Made by a program: the position numbers and the translations under genes
In this document: piece after piece, positions 7,011 through 14,396 of the stretch
Layout of the letters: every line of letters starts with the position of its first letter
Position numbering within the stretch: the stretch's first letter is position 1
Source of the DNA: Metabacillus sediminilitoris
GTDB taxonomy: Bacteria; Bacillota; Bacilli; Bacillales; Bacillaceae
Direction of reading: 5' to 3'
Assembly: GCF_009720625.1 (NCBI RefSeq)
Contig: NZ_CP046266.1
Location: forward strand, 3,419,501 to 3,483,500
Length of the DNA stretch: 64,000 nt
Notes under the pieces: generated by a model
What the model saw: the letters and a program-made list of their open reading frames with translations, nothing else
Database searches by the model: none
What the model was told of the DNA's origin: nothing

Positions 7011-9686
7011 ATGTCTGAACAATATACGAGTCGTGAAGAAAGAAAAAAACAACAGGCTCAAAAATCTGCAAATAATAAAAAACCAAAAAAGAAAAAATTA
7101 AATAAGTCTGCACCATTGTGGAAGAAGATTCTTTTAACTTTACTTGCAATTGGTATAGTTGGTATGGTTGCAGGCGGAATTACATTCGCAGCGATTGTAG
7201 CCGGTGCTCCACCATTAGATGATAAAAAACTTAAGGATTCATTCTCTTCTAAAGTTTACGATATTAATGGCGAGGAAATTACTGAGTTTGGTCAAGTTAA
7301 ACGGACGTATACCCCTTATGAAGATATTCCTAAAGTTCTTGAAGATGCCGTTCTTGCAACTGAGGATGCACGTTTTTATGAGCATAGCGGTGTTGACTTT
7401 ATCCGCTTAGGCGGAGCATTAGTAGCGAATCTACAAGAAGGATTTGGAGCTGAAGGCGGCAGTACGATCACTCAGCAGGTTATTAAAAACTCACTTTTAA
7501 CGACAGATAAGACGATTACACGTAAAGTTCAAGAAGTATGGTTAGCCTTTCAATTAGAACAAAAATATTCAAAACAAGAGATTCTGGAAATGTATTTAAA
7601 TAAAATTTACTTTGCAGGTAATATTTATGGTGTTGCCCAAGCTGCTGAGTCATTTTATGGAAAAGAATTAGGTGATCTAGAGCTCCATGAGGCTGCAATG
7701 ATTGCAGGTATGCCACAAAGTCCTAATAACTATAACCCTAGAACAAGTCCAGAAAAAGCTGAAAAACGAAGAAATATTGTTTTATCATTAATGGCTAAGC
7801 ATGGTTTTATTACAGAAGCTGAGGCAAATGAAGCAAAAAAAGTACCAGTACAATCCACTGTTGTTGAACCAACAGAAAAAGCCAATCCATACCATGCATT
7901 TGTCGGCGAAGTTATTGAGGAAATAAAAGAAAAAACCGATATTGATGCAGGTTCAGCAGGATTAGAAATCTATACTACATTAGATCCTGAGGCACAGGAT
8001 ACGGTAGAAAATGTTCTAAATGGTGATGAAATTGAATTTCCTGATGAGGAACTTCAAGCAGGTATTGCCTTAGTCGATACAAAGACAGGTGAAATTCGAG
8101 CACTTGGCGGCGGCCGCAATCAGCCGGTAGGAGGATATAATTATGCAACAGATACGAAACGTCAGCCAGGATCTGTTATAAAGCCTGTACTGGATTATGG
8201 TCCGGCTATCGAACATTTAAAATGGTCAACTTACAAGCAAATCACTGATGCACCATATTCTTACAGTGATGGTACTCCTATTAACAACTGGGATAGAAGT
8301 TATAAGGGTGAAATGTCAATTCGTAATGCTTTAGCTGATTCAAGAAATATTCCAGCTGTAAAAGCAATACAAGAAGTTGGTTTAGAAAAAGCTCAGAAAT
8401 TTGCTCAGGGCCTTGGCATTCCACTTGATGAAATATATGAATCATATGCGATCGGCGGATTTAATGATGGTGTTTCCCCTCTGCAAATGGCTGGTGCTTT
8501 CAGTGCCTTTGGTAATAATGGTATTTTTATCGAGCCGCATACGGTTAAGAAAATTGTCTTAAGTGATGGAACAGAAATTAGTCTTGCACCTGAGCCAGAA
8601 GCTGCAATGAGTGATTATACAGCGTTTATGATTACTGACATGATGAAATCAGTTGTTGAATATGGTACTGGTAAATCTGTCAATTCGCCTCCAATTAATA
8701 TTGCAGGTAAAACTGGTACAACAAACTTTACTCCAGAGGATAAAGCAAAATACAATGTACCTTCTGGAGCAGCCAAAGATGCCTGGTTTGTCGGTTATAA
8801 TCCAAACTATACTGCAGCAGTCTGGACTGGATACAATATTTCGAAAGATAGTGATAAGGTGTATTTAGATTCTTCTGATCAAAGACTTGCACGTGCTATT
8901 TTTAAAGAAGTCTTTACTACTGTAGCAGAAGGAGATACATCAGATTTCGAACAACCTGATAGTGTAGTTAAAAGAGCAGTAGAAATAGGTTCGAGTGAGG
9001 CTGTATTAGCAAGTGACTATACTCCTTCAAGTAAAATAAGGTATGAATATTTTGTAAAAGGTGAAGAGCCTAAAAAGGTTTCAAAGAAATACGAAAAGCC
9101 TGAAAAGCCTAAGAAACCTTCAAATTTAAATATTAACTATGATCAAGTTTCAAATACAATTACAGTAAATTGGAGTCATGATCAAGATGTTACATTTGAG
9201 GTAAGTCAATCTACAGATGAAGGACCTTACAATGTCGTAGCAAACTCTAAAAATACCTCGTATCAGGTAGGTAATGTTATCCCTGGAGCCATATACACAT
9301 TCCAAGTCGTGGCAGTAAGTGCTGAAAATACTCGAAGCGATGCTGCTGCAACGAAAATACAGGTACCTGAGCCAGAGGTAGACGTTCCAGAGCTCCCTGT
9401 TGAAGAAGGTCAAGGTGATGATGTACAAAATGGTGAAGATCAAAATGATGATCAGAACGAGAACGAGAACGAAAACGAGAATGAAAATGGCAACGGCAAT
9501 GGGAATAGCAATGGAAATGGAAATGAAAATAATAATGGTGGTAATGGCAACGGAGAAAACCAAGAAGATACAGAAAATGAGGGTGATACAGAACAAACTC
9601 CGCCTTCAACTGAAGCTACTACCCCACCTCAAAACAACGCTGGTAAAGAGGATGAGGAACAACAAAATAATAATGATGGAGAATAA
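7011..9686 (+). CDS. ponA: Class A penicillin-binding protein 1 (PonA)
   Basis: An 891-residue bifunctional peptidoglycan synthase. It has a basic cytoplasmic tail, one membrane span (about residues 38-64), a glycosyltransferase domain with catalytic glutamate near residue 118 (ATEDARFYEH) and GGSTITQQV, then a transpeptidase domain with SVIK near residue 388, an SRN motif, and KTGTT near 566. A fibronectin type III-like domain (about 702-785) and an acidic Asn/Glu/Gly-rich tail follow. Downstream of recU as in B. subtilis, where it makes septal and side-wall peptidoglycan. The low-complexity tail is unusually repetitive. Confidence 0.95.
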   Translation: MSEQYTSREERKKQQAQKSANNKKPKKKKLNKSAPLWKKILLTLLAIGIVGMVAGGITFAAIVAGAPPLDDKKLKDSFSSKVYDINGEEITEFGQVKRTYTPYEDIPKVLEDAVLATEDARFYEHSGVDFIRLGGALVANLQEGFGAEGGSTITQQVIKNSLLTTDKTITRKVQEVWLAFQLEQKYSKQEILEMYLNKIYFAGNIYGVAQAAESFYGKELGDLELHEAAMIAGMPQSPNNYNPRTSPEKAEKRRNIVLSLMAKHGFITEAEANEAKKVPVQSTVVEPTEKANPYHAFVGEVIEEIKEKTDIDAGSAGLEIYTTLDPEAQDTVENVLNGDEIEFPDEELQAGIALVDTKTGEIRALGGGRNQPVGGYNYATDTKRQPGSVIKPVLDYGPAIEHLKWSTYKQITDAPYSYSDGTPINNWDRSYKGEMSIRNALADSRNIPAVKAIQEVGLEKAQKFAQGLGIPLDEIYESYAIGGFNDGVSPLQMAGAFSAFGNNGIFIEPHTVKKIVLSDGTEISLAPEPEAAMSDYTAFMITDMMKSVVEYGTGKSVNSPPINIAGKTGTTNFTPEDKAKYNVPSGAAKDAWFVGYNPNYTAAVWTGYNISKDSDKVYLDSSDQRLARAIFKEVFTTVAEGDTSDFEQPDSVVKRAVEIGSSEAVLASDYTPSSKIRYEYFVKGEEPKKVSKKYEKPEKPKKPSNLNINYDQVSNTITVNWSHDQDVTFEVSQSTDEGPYNVVANSKNTSYQVGNVIPGAIYTFQVVAVSAENTRSDAAATKIQVPEPEVDVPELPVEEGQGDDVQNGEDQNDDQNENENENENENGNGNGNSNGNGNENNNGGNGNGENQEDTENEGDTEQTPPSTEATTPPQNNAGKEDEEQQNNNDGE
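9453..9563 (+). repeat. Low-complexity hexanucleotide tract in the ponA 3' end
   Basis: Repeats of GAGAAC, GGCAAC and GGAAAT-like units encode runs of Asn-Glu followed by Asn-Gly in the PonA tail. Such tracts expand and contract by slippage. Confidence 0.7.
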
Positions 9687-9711
9687 GAATTGTAACTCTC
9701 CACTAATAATT

Positions 9712-9745
9712 AAAAGGGATTACTCAAGACGAGTAATCCCTTTTT
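9712..9745. terminator. Terminator shared by ponA and ypoC
   Basis: AAAAGGGATTACTC pairs with GAGTAATCCCTTTT around AAGAC. The last codons of ypoC lie inside the stem, so this one hairpin ends both convergent transcripts. Confidence 0.85.
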
Positions 9746-10278
9746 AACTTTTTAATTGCTTGTTTTTTAAAATAAGATTTTTCAAGTTCAGCAAATAATT
9801 GATCTAATTGTACAAAGGAATGGTATTTCATAGGGTTGCTAAGTACAAATGTTAAACGTTCTTCACAATTAATCGGCGTTATTTGTAATTCTGAAATCCG
9901 CATATTTTTCACTTTCAAAGTGGGAACAGATGATTCATTCATCCAGAATAGACAAACAATAAATAATGAAAGGCTTTGAATGATTACACTCTTATTTTGT
10001 GTGCTGCCTCTTTTTTTATATCCTTCATAAACTTCAGGTTTAAGTTCTTTCCATTGCTTTAATATAATTGGAATGGTTTTATCTAAATTTCTCCATGGTT
10101 CCTCAACCAACTGACTTTTTATAACCTGCAGCATATCATAATATAAAGGTTCCTTTTTGATGATTGTCGCAAATTCTAACCCATCTTGAAAAACTGCAAA
10201 TGTTGAGTCAATATCAAAAAATGGTTGGATTAGAAATGATTCTGGAACTAGAAATTCATCATTTTTATTATTTAGCAT
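9724..10278 (-). CDS. ypoC: YpoC family protein
   Basis: A 184-residue soluble protein of unknown function beginning MLNNKNDEFLVPESFLIQP. It has the typical position of ypoC, downstream of nth and facing ponA. Its ATG overlaps the last codons of nth by 11 bases, so translation is probably coupled, and its stop codon falls within the terminator stem. Segments such as QVIKSQLVEEPWRNLDKTIP and HSFVQLDQLFAELEKSYF suggest an all-alpha fold. Function is not known. Confidence 0.75.
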   Translation of the reverse strand: MLNNKNDEFLVPESFLIQPFFDIDSTFAVFQDGLEFATIIKKEPLYYDMLQVIKSQLVEEPWRNLDKTIPIILKQWKELKPEVYEGYKKRGSTQNKSVIIQSLSLFIVCLFWMNESSVPTLKVKNMRISELQITPINCEERLTFVLSNPMKYHSFVQLDQLFAELEKSYFKKQAIKKLKRDYSS

Positions 10279-10933
10279 TAGTAGATATTACCTTTTTCAT
10301 CCGCTTCTGTCCTTCTCTACATAAGTGTAAAAGTGGACAAATTTCACATTTTGGAGATTGAGCTTTACAATGATATCTGCCGAAAAAAATCATTCTATGA
10401 TGTGTTTGTGACCATTCTTCTTTTGGAATTTTTCTCATTAATGTTTTTTCCACTTCTAAAACTGAATCCTTCCAGCGACAAATTCCTAATCGTTTGCTAA
10501 CTCTTTCTACATGTGTATCAACTGCAATCGCAGGTTCACCAAATGCTACCGACATAACAACATTAGCTGTTTTCCGGCCAACACCAGCAAGTTTAGTTAA
10601 TTCTTCATGTTGATTTGGAACCTGACCATTATATTGTTCTAAAAGCGTTTCACAGAGACGGCGGATATTTTTCGCTTTATTGCGATACAAGCCAATGGAC
10701 CTTATATCTGATTGTAATTCCTCTAATGAAACAGCAAGGTAATCTTCTGGTGTTTTATATTTCTGAAAGAGATTTTTGGTCACTTTATTTACAAGTGCAT
10801 CTGTACATTGAGCGGATAATGCAACAGCAATAACAAGTTCAAATGGATTAGCATGAATTAATTCACAATGTGCATCAGGAAACATTTGTTCAAATGTATC
10901 TAAACATTCTCGAATTTGAATTTTCGTTAACAT
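10268..10933 (-). CDS. nth: Endonuclease III (DNA glycosylase/AP lyase)
   Basis: A 221-residue base-excision repair enzyme that removes oxidised pyrimidines and nicks at the abasic site. The helix-hairpin-helix with catalytic lysine reads LAGVGRKTANVVMSVAFG, and the catalytic aspartate is in AIAVDTHVERVSKRLG. The C-terminal [4Fe-4S] site is intact as CKAQSPKCEICPLLHLC (spacing 6, 2, 5). Followed by ypoC with overlap. In B. subtilis dnaD lies directly upstream of nth; here a terminator and a 250-base repeat element separate them. Confidence 0.95.
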   Translation of the reverse strand: MLTKIQIRECLDTFEQMFPDAHCELIHANPFELVIAVALSAQCTDALVNKVTKNLFQKYKTPEDYLAVSLEELQSDIRSIGLYRNKAKNIRRLCETLLEQYNGQVPNQHEELTKLAGVGRKTANVVMSVAFGEPAIAVDTHVERVSKRLGICRWKDSVLEVEKTLMRKIPKEEWSQTHHRMIFFGRYHCKAQSPKCEICPLLHLCREGQKRMKKVISTNAK

Positions 10934-10952
10934 ATTATCACCTTCTAATATT

Positions 10953-11150
10953 CGCCAAAAAGCGAGACTTTCATTTGTAGGGTTTCTTTTAGCCCTACTA
11001 ATGATTGCGTACTTATCACGCTTAGAATGCCACCTTCATGTGTTTTCGGCTTGACAAGTCGTTGTTGGCCCCCTTGGTACTTCGTCTGATCTTTACTGGC
11101 AGTCCTCCCTCCCCTTATTAGCTTTGATTCACCAAAATCAAGGGTATTGG
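10953..11150 (-). repeat. Structured dispersed element (copy A) between dnaD and nth
   Basis: Read on the minus strand, this stretch contains the core TTCTAAGCGTGATAAGT, then a hairpin (CATTAGTAGGG with CCCTACAAATG around CTAAAAGAAA), then AAAGTCTCGCTTTT. The same core, hairpin position and end motif recur at 58935-59040 with different stem bases. The upstream 100 bases are GC-rich for this genome. An open frame of 87 codons runs through it but has no ribosome site and is not considered a gene. Confidence 0.6.
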
Positions 11151-11173
11151 TTTTACTACCTGTTTTAATGAGA

Positions 11174-11201
11174 TTAAAAAGAGAGCTAAACGCTAGCTCT
11201 C
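11174..11201 (-). terminator. Terminator of dnaD
   Basis: On the minus strand GAGAGCTA pairs with TAGCTCTC and is followed by TTTTTAATC. The stem includes the last codons and stop of dnaD. Confidence 0.8.
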
Positions 11202-11897
11202 GAGCCAATTATAAAACGGAACTTTTCGTTTATACTCATCTTGATGTACTTGTTGTGTAGAAGCATTACTTTGATTCTGTCGGAATTTTTTAGCATGATT
11301 TCGTGCTTGATCAATGGTACGAATCCCATTCTTCTTCCATTCAAAAAGAATTCTATCGATATAGCGAAAGTTCAATTTCCCTGACATGACTGCTTCCCTT
11401 AAAGCAGCTTTAATAATAACAGGATCATAATCCTCTTGATCAATCCAAATAGCTAATGTTTCACACTCAAATGGTGACAATGGTCTGCCAAATTCATTTT
11501 CAAATATTGTATATAAACTTTCGTCCTCTTGCTTACTTTGTTCCTGTGCTTTTATTTGATTTTCTTGAGTTAAATAGGAATATAACTTGTTCCAAAGCGG
11601 TTTTAAAGAGTAATTTTCATAAAGAATGGTATTTGCTTCACATTCTTCAATTGTTAAAAAACCTCTTTGAATTAAGCTTCTTAAGATAGACGTACAATCT
11701 GAAGTTGAGATTGACATGTGTTCGGAAAGCTCAGTTGGAGTAGGAAATTGATTACCAATTTGTTTAAATTTCCTTACTTGGAGGATCATCATAAATTCCT
11801 CTTCATTTAAGCCTAACTTGGCATAGTAATTAAATAAAATAACTGGTATTGAGACACTTCCAGTTTCTTGCATATAAATAAATTGGTCTTTATTCAT
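11193..11897 (-). CDS. dnaD: DNA replication initiation protein DnaD
   Basis: A 234-residue protein (B. subtilis 232) with an N-terminal winged helix (MNKDQFIYMQETGSVSIPVI to about residue 100) and the C-terminal DnaB/DnaD domain. The latter includes the signature EFGRPLSPFECETLAIWID and YIDRILFEWKKNGIRT. DnaD helps load the replicative helicase at oriC and at restart sites. The ATG at 11897 follows GAGGTG by seven bases; longer forms lack a ribosome site. It is the next gene downstream of asnS, ending in its own terminator. Confidence 0.93.
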   Translation of the reverse strand: MNKDQFIYMQETGSVSIPVILFNYYAKLGLNEEEFMMILQVRKFKQIGNQFPTPTELSEHMSISTSDCTSILRSLIQRGFLTIEECEANTILYENYSLKPLWNKLYSYLTQENQIKAQEQSKQEDESLYTIFENEFGRPLSPFECETLAIWIDQEDYDPVIIKAALREAVMSGKLNFRYIDRILFEWKKNGIRTIDQARNHAKKFRQNQSNASTQQVHQDEYKRKVPFYNWLES

Positions 11898-11978
11898 CAA
11901 ACACACCTCACCTTCAAGTATAACATGACCACTCCGCTCATGTATAAAATCAATCTGGGTTATTTTTTTCCAAAACAT

Positions 11979-12022
11979 AAAAACGGCTCTTTATGAGCTA
12001 TAAAAGCTATTAAGAGCCATTT
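11979..12022 (-). terminator. Terminator after asnS
   Basis: On the minus strand GGCTCTT and AAGAGCC pair across a larger loop that itself contains AGCTTTTATAGCT, followed by GTTTTTATG. It separates asnS from dnaD. Confidence 0.7.
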
Positions 12023-12030
12023 TCATTATA

Positions 12031-13323
12031 TTATGGATATAGTCTGTTTAATAAACGTGGAAATGGTATCGTTTCTCGAACATGTTCTACACCGCTAATC
12101 CATGCAACTGTTCGTTCTAGTCCAAGACCAAAGCCTGAATGTGGAACAGATCCATATTGTCTTAGCTGTAAATACCAATTATAAGCTTCTTTATCTAACT
12201 TATGATCATCTAAACGCTGCTTTAGTAATTCAGCGTCGTGAATACGCTCAGAGCCACCAATAATTTCACCATATCCCTCTGGTGCAATTAGATCTGCACA
12301 TAAAACAACATCTTCACGTGTTGAATCTGGTTGCATGTAGAATGGTTTTAAGCTTGTAGGATAATGAGTGATAAATACCGGTTTATCATAAGCTTCTGCT
12401 ATTGCTGTTTCATGTGGGGCTCCAAAATCATCCCCCCACTTAATTTCCGTAAATCCTTTCTCGTGAAGGAATTTAATCGCATCGTCATATTTGATACGTG
12501 GAAATGGCGCAACAATCTTTTCTAATTTAGATGTATCTCTACCTAAGGTATTTAATTCTAAAGAACAGTTTTTAAGAACACTTTGAACGATATATGATAC
12601 ATATGATTCCTGAACTTGTAAATTATCCTCAAATTCATAAAAGGCCATTTCAGGCTCAATCATCCAAAATTCAATTAAATGACGACGAGTTTTTGATTTT
12701 TCTGCTCTAAATGTCGGTCCAAATGAAAAAACTTTTCCTAGCGCCATTGCAGCTGCTTCCATATAAAGCTGGCCACTTTGCGAGAGGTATGCATCCTCAT
12801 CAAAATATTTTGTATGGAAAAGCTCTGATGTTCCTTCAGGAGCACTCCCTGTTAAAATTGGCGGATCAACTTTCACAAAGCCTTCTATATTAAAGAACTC
12901 GTATGTAGCCCGGATAATTTCATTTCTAATTTTCATCACAGCATGTTGACGTTTTGAACGCAGCCATAAATGACGATGATCCATTAGGAATTCAGTACCG
13001 TGTTCTTTAGGTGTGATAGGATAATCAACAGATTCAGATATCACCTGAATATTTGTAATCCCTAACTCATATCCGAAAGGTGATCTTTCATCTTTACGGA
13101 CAATTCCTGTTACATATATAGAAGTTTCTTGTGTAATCGATTTAGCTTGTTGAAAAATGGTTTCATCAACTTCAGCTTTTACAACAACACCTTGAATAAA
13201 TCCAGTTCCATCTCTTAGTTGTAAAAATGCAATTTTACCGCTTGATCGTTTGTTTGCCAGCCAAGCACCAATCGTCACTTCTTTACCAACAAATTTTCCT
13301 ACTTCTGCTATTGTAGTTTTCAC
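12031..13323 (-). CDS. asnS: Asparaginyl-tRNA synthetase
   Basis: A 430-residue class IIb synthetase. The N-terminal OB-fold ([20 protein letters not shown]) is followed by the catalytic domain with motif 2 ([20 protein letters not shown]) and motif 3 ([15 protein letters not shown]). The start chosen is GTG at 13323, eight bases after TTGGAGG; the upstream ATG at 13374 lacks a ribosome site. In B. subtilis aspB lies directly upstream; here the upstream gene is ypmB and aspB is missing from this place. Confidence 0.95.
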   Translation of the reverse strand: MKTTIAEVGKFVGKEVTIGAWLANKRSSGKIAFLQLRDGTGFIQGVVVKAEVDETIFQQAKSITQETSIYVTGIVRKDERSPFGYELGITNIQVISESVDYPITPKEHGTEFLMDHRHLWLRSKRQHAVMKIRNEIIRATYEFFNIEGFVKVDPPILTGSAPEGTSELFHTKYFDEDAYLSQSGQLYMEAAAMALGKVFSFGPTFRAEKSKTRRHLIEFWMIEPEMAFYEFEDNLQVQESYVSYIVQSVLKNCSLELNTLGRDTSKLEKIVAPFPRIKYDDAIKFLHEKGFTEIKWGDDFGAPHETAIAEAYDKPVFITHYPTSLKPFYMQPDSTREDVVLCADLIAPEGYGEIIGGSERIHDAELLKQRLDDHKLDKEAYNWYLQLRQYGSVPHSGFGLGLERTVAWISGVEHVRETIPFPRLLNRLYP

Positions 13324-13400
13324 TATTGATTCCCTCCAAAGCTCGGATGTCTTAAACATGTATGTATAAACCATTTATTATTATACTTTTTTTAGATTTG

Positions 13401-13433
13401 AAAGAAAGTATAAGTGTATTATACTTTCTTTTT
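13401..13433. terminator. Terminator between ypmB and asnS
   Basis: AAAGAAAGTATA pairs with TATACTTTCTTT, with T runs in both directions. It ends ypmB transcripts before the asnS promoter region. Confidence 0.75.
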
Positions 13434-13494
13434 ATGTCTAGCTCCAGCACTTGCTCATTATGACAATAATAAAGGCCTCATTCCTATTCTCTTT

Positions 13495-14001
13495 CTATGA
13501 GTCCTTTTTATTTTTTATAGCCATGTGTTTAATAATTTCTCCATCATAAAAGTTTACAAAATCAAATGTATAGCGATCAGACTGATCTCTATACTTTACT
13601 TCCCAAATTGGAATCCCTTCATCCATTCCTAAATTCACACCAACGATTTCTAATGGATTGTATTCTTGATTCACCTTTGATATAGCTTGTTTCGCTGTTA
13701 TTCCTGAAGACTGTTTTTTAATTGTTACATCTTGATTCTTGTTCGTTTGTGGAACCCATATATATACCTTTTCATCTTTTTTATTCACTCCTGAAACGAC
13801 ATGATATTTTATATGACCATAAAACGTATCAATTGCATCAATAGAGGACAAATTTCCTTTTTCTGTTGCTAGCTGCTTTGTTTTTTCATGTCCATCAAGA
13901 TATTGTTCTCTTGCAGAATGATAAGCAGAAGTGAATACCCATACAGCAATTACTACAATGGCCGCGATTACGATGAATGTTATCGATGTTTTTTTGCCCA
14001 T
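13495..14001 (-). CDS. ypmB: YpmB/TseB membrane-anchored cell-wall protein with PepSY domain
   Basis: A 168-residue protein with one N-terminal membrane span (SITFIVIAAIVVIAVWVF) and an extracellular part containing a C-terminal PepSY-like domain (GITAKQAISKVNQEYNPLEI and GIPIWEVKYRD). B. subtilis YpmB, renamed TseB, affects cell-wall elongation through PBP2A. The ATG at 14001 lies nine bases after AAGGAAG. It follows ypmA closely, as in B. subtilis, so the two are probably one transcript. Confidence 0.85.
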   Translation of the reverse strand: MGKKTSITFIVIAAIVVIAVWVFTSAYHSAREQYLDGHEKTKQLATEKGNLSSIDAIDTFYGHIKYHVVSGVNKKDEKVYIWVPQTNKNQDVTIKKQSSGITAKQAISKVNQEYNPLEIVGVNLGMDEGIPIWEVKYRDQSDRYTFDFVNFYDGEIIKHMAIKNKKDS

Positions 14002-14016
14002 TACATCCAACTTCCT

Positions 14017-14187
14017 TTAAGTACGATAAATTGTAAATACAGCTTTATTTTTGTCTTGTTGATCAAGCGCTAGACCAAACATTAGATCATTTCGTTTTAA
14101 TGTTCGATTTAACAAGTCAACAATCTTATATAAGTCATCTGAATGCTCAACAGTAACTGATGATAATATTTCTATTTTACTTTCCAA
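14017..14187 (-). CDS. ypmA: Small conserved protein YpmA, 56 aa
   Basis: The frame ESKIEILSSVTVEHSDDLYK and the ending KAVFTIYRT match B. subtilis YpmA in both sequence and length (56). The start is TTG at 14187, eight bases after GGAGG. The ATG at 14202 immediately precedes that GGAGG and cannot use it. Function is unknown; the protein is conserved next to ypmB throughout Bacillus. Confidence 0.85.
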   Translation of the reverse strand: MESKIEILSSVTVEHSDDLYKIVDLLNRTLKRNDLMFGLALDQQDKNKAVFTIYRT

Positions 14188-14349
14188 AACATTTTCCTCC
14201 ATAATGAAACAAATTTTGTAACTTATATGTCTGATAAGTCTGGACACAATAACAGTACAACAACATTATCATTTGTTGTACCTTGATCCAATTTACATGT
14301 GTAAACACTTAATGCGTGATAATAAAATTTCTCCTAACTCACACCATTC

Positions 14350-14390
14350 GGCTGATTCAACCATGAATGAAGTTGAATCAGCCATTTTTT
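14350..14390. terminator. Hairpin with 12-bp stem downstream of dinG
   Basis: GGCTGATTCAAC pairs perfectly with GTTGAATCAGCC. The T run follows the hairpin on the plus strand only, so for dinG transcripts (minus strand) it is a hairpin without a clear U tract. Confidence 0.5.
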
Positions 14391-14396
14391 AATACA

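Noticed and set aside
9150..9609. Two long minus-strand frames (148 and 110 codons) opposite the ponA tail
   Set aside because: They are by-products of the low-complexity repeat in ponA, with no ribosome site and repetitive, implausible protein sequence.
10945..11208. 87-codon minus-strand frame through element A, ending like VISTQSLVGLKETLQ
   Set aside because: No ribosome site, overlaps the dnaD terminator, and the sequence similarity to element B is at the nucleotide level with frame shifts. Possibly a relic of a transposase 3' end, but not a gene now.
12031..13323. Search for a T-box leader before asnS or the trp operon
   Set aside because: No AGGGTGGNACCGCG-type sequence was seen upstream of either; trp control is by TRAP.
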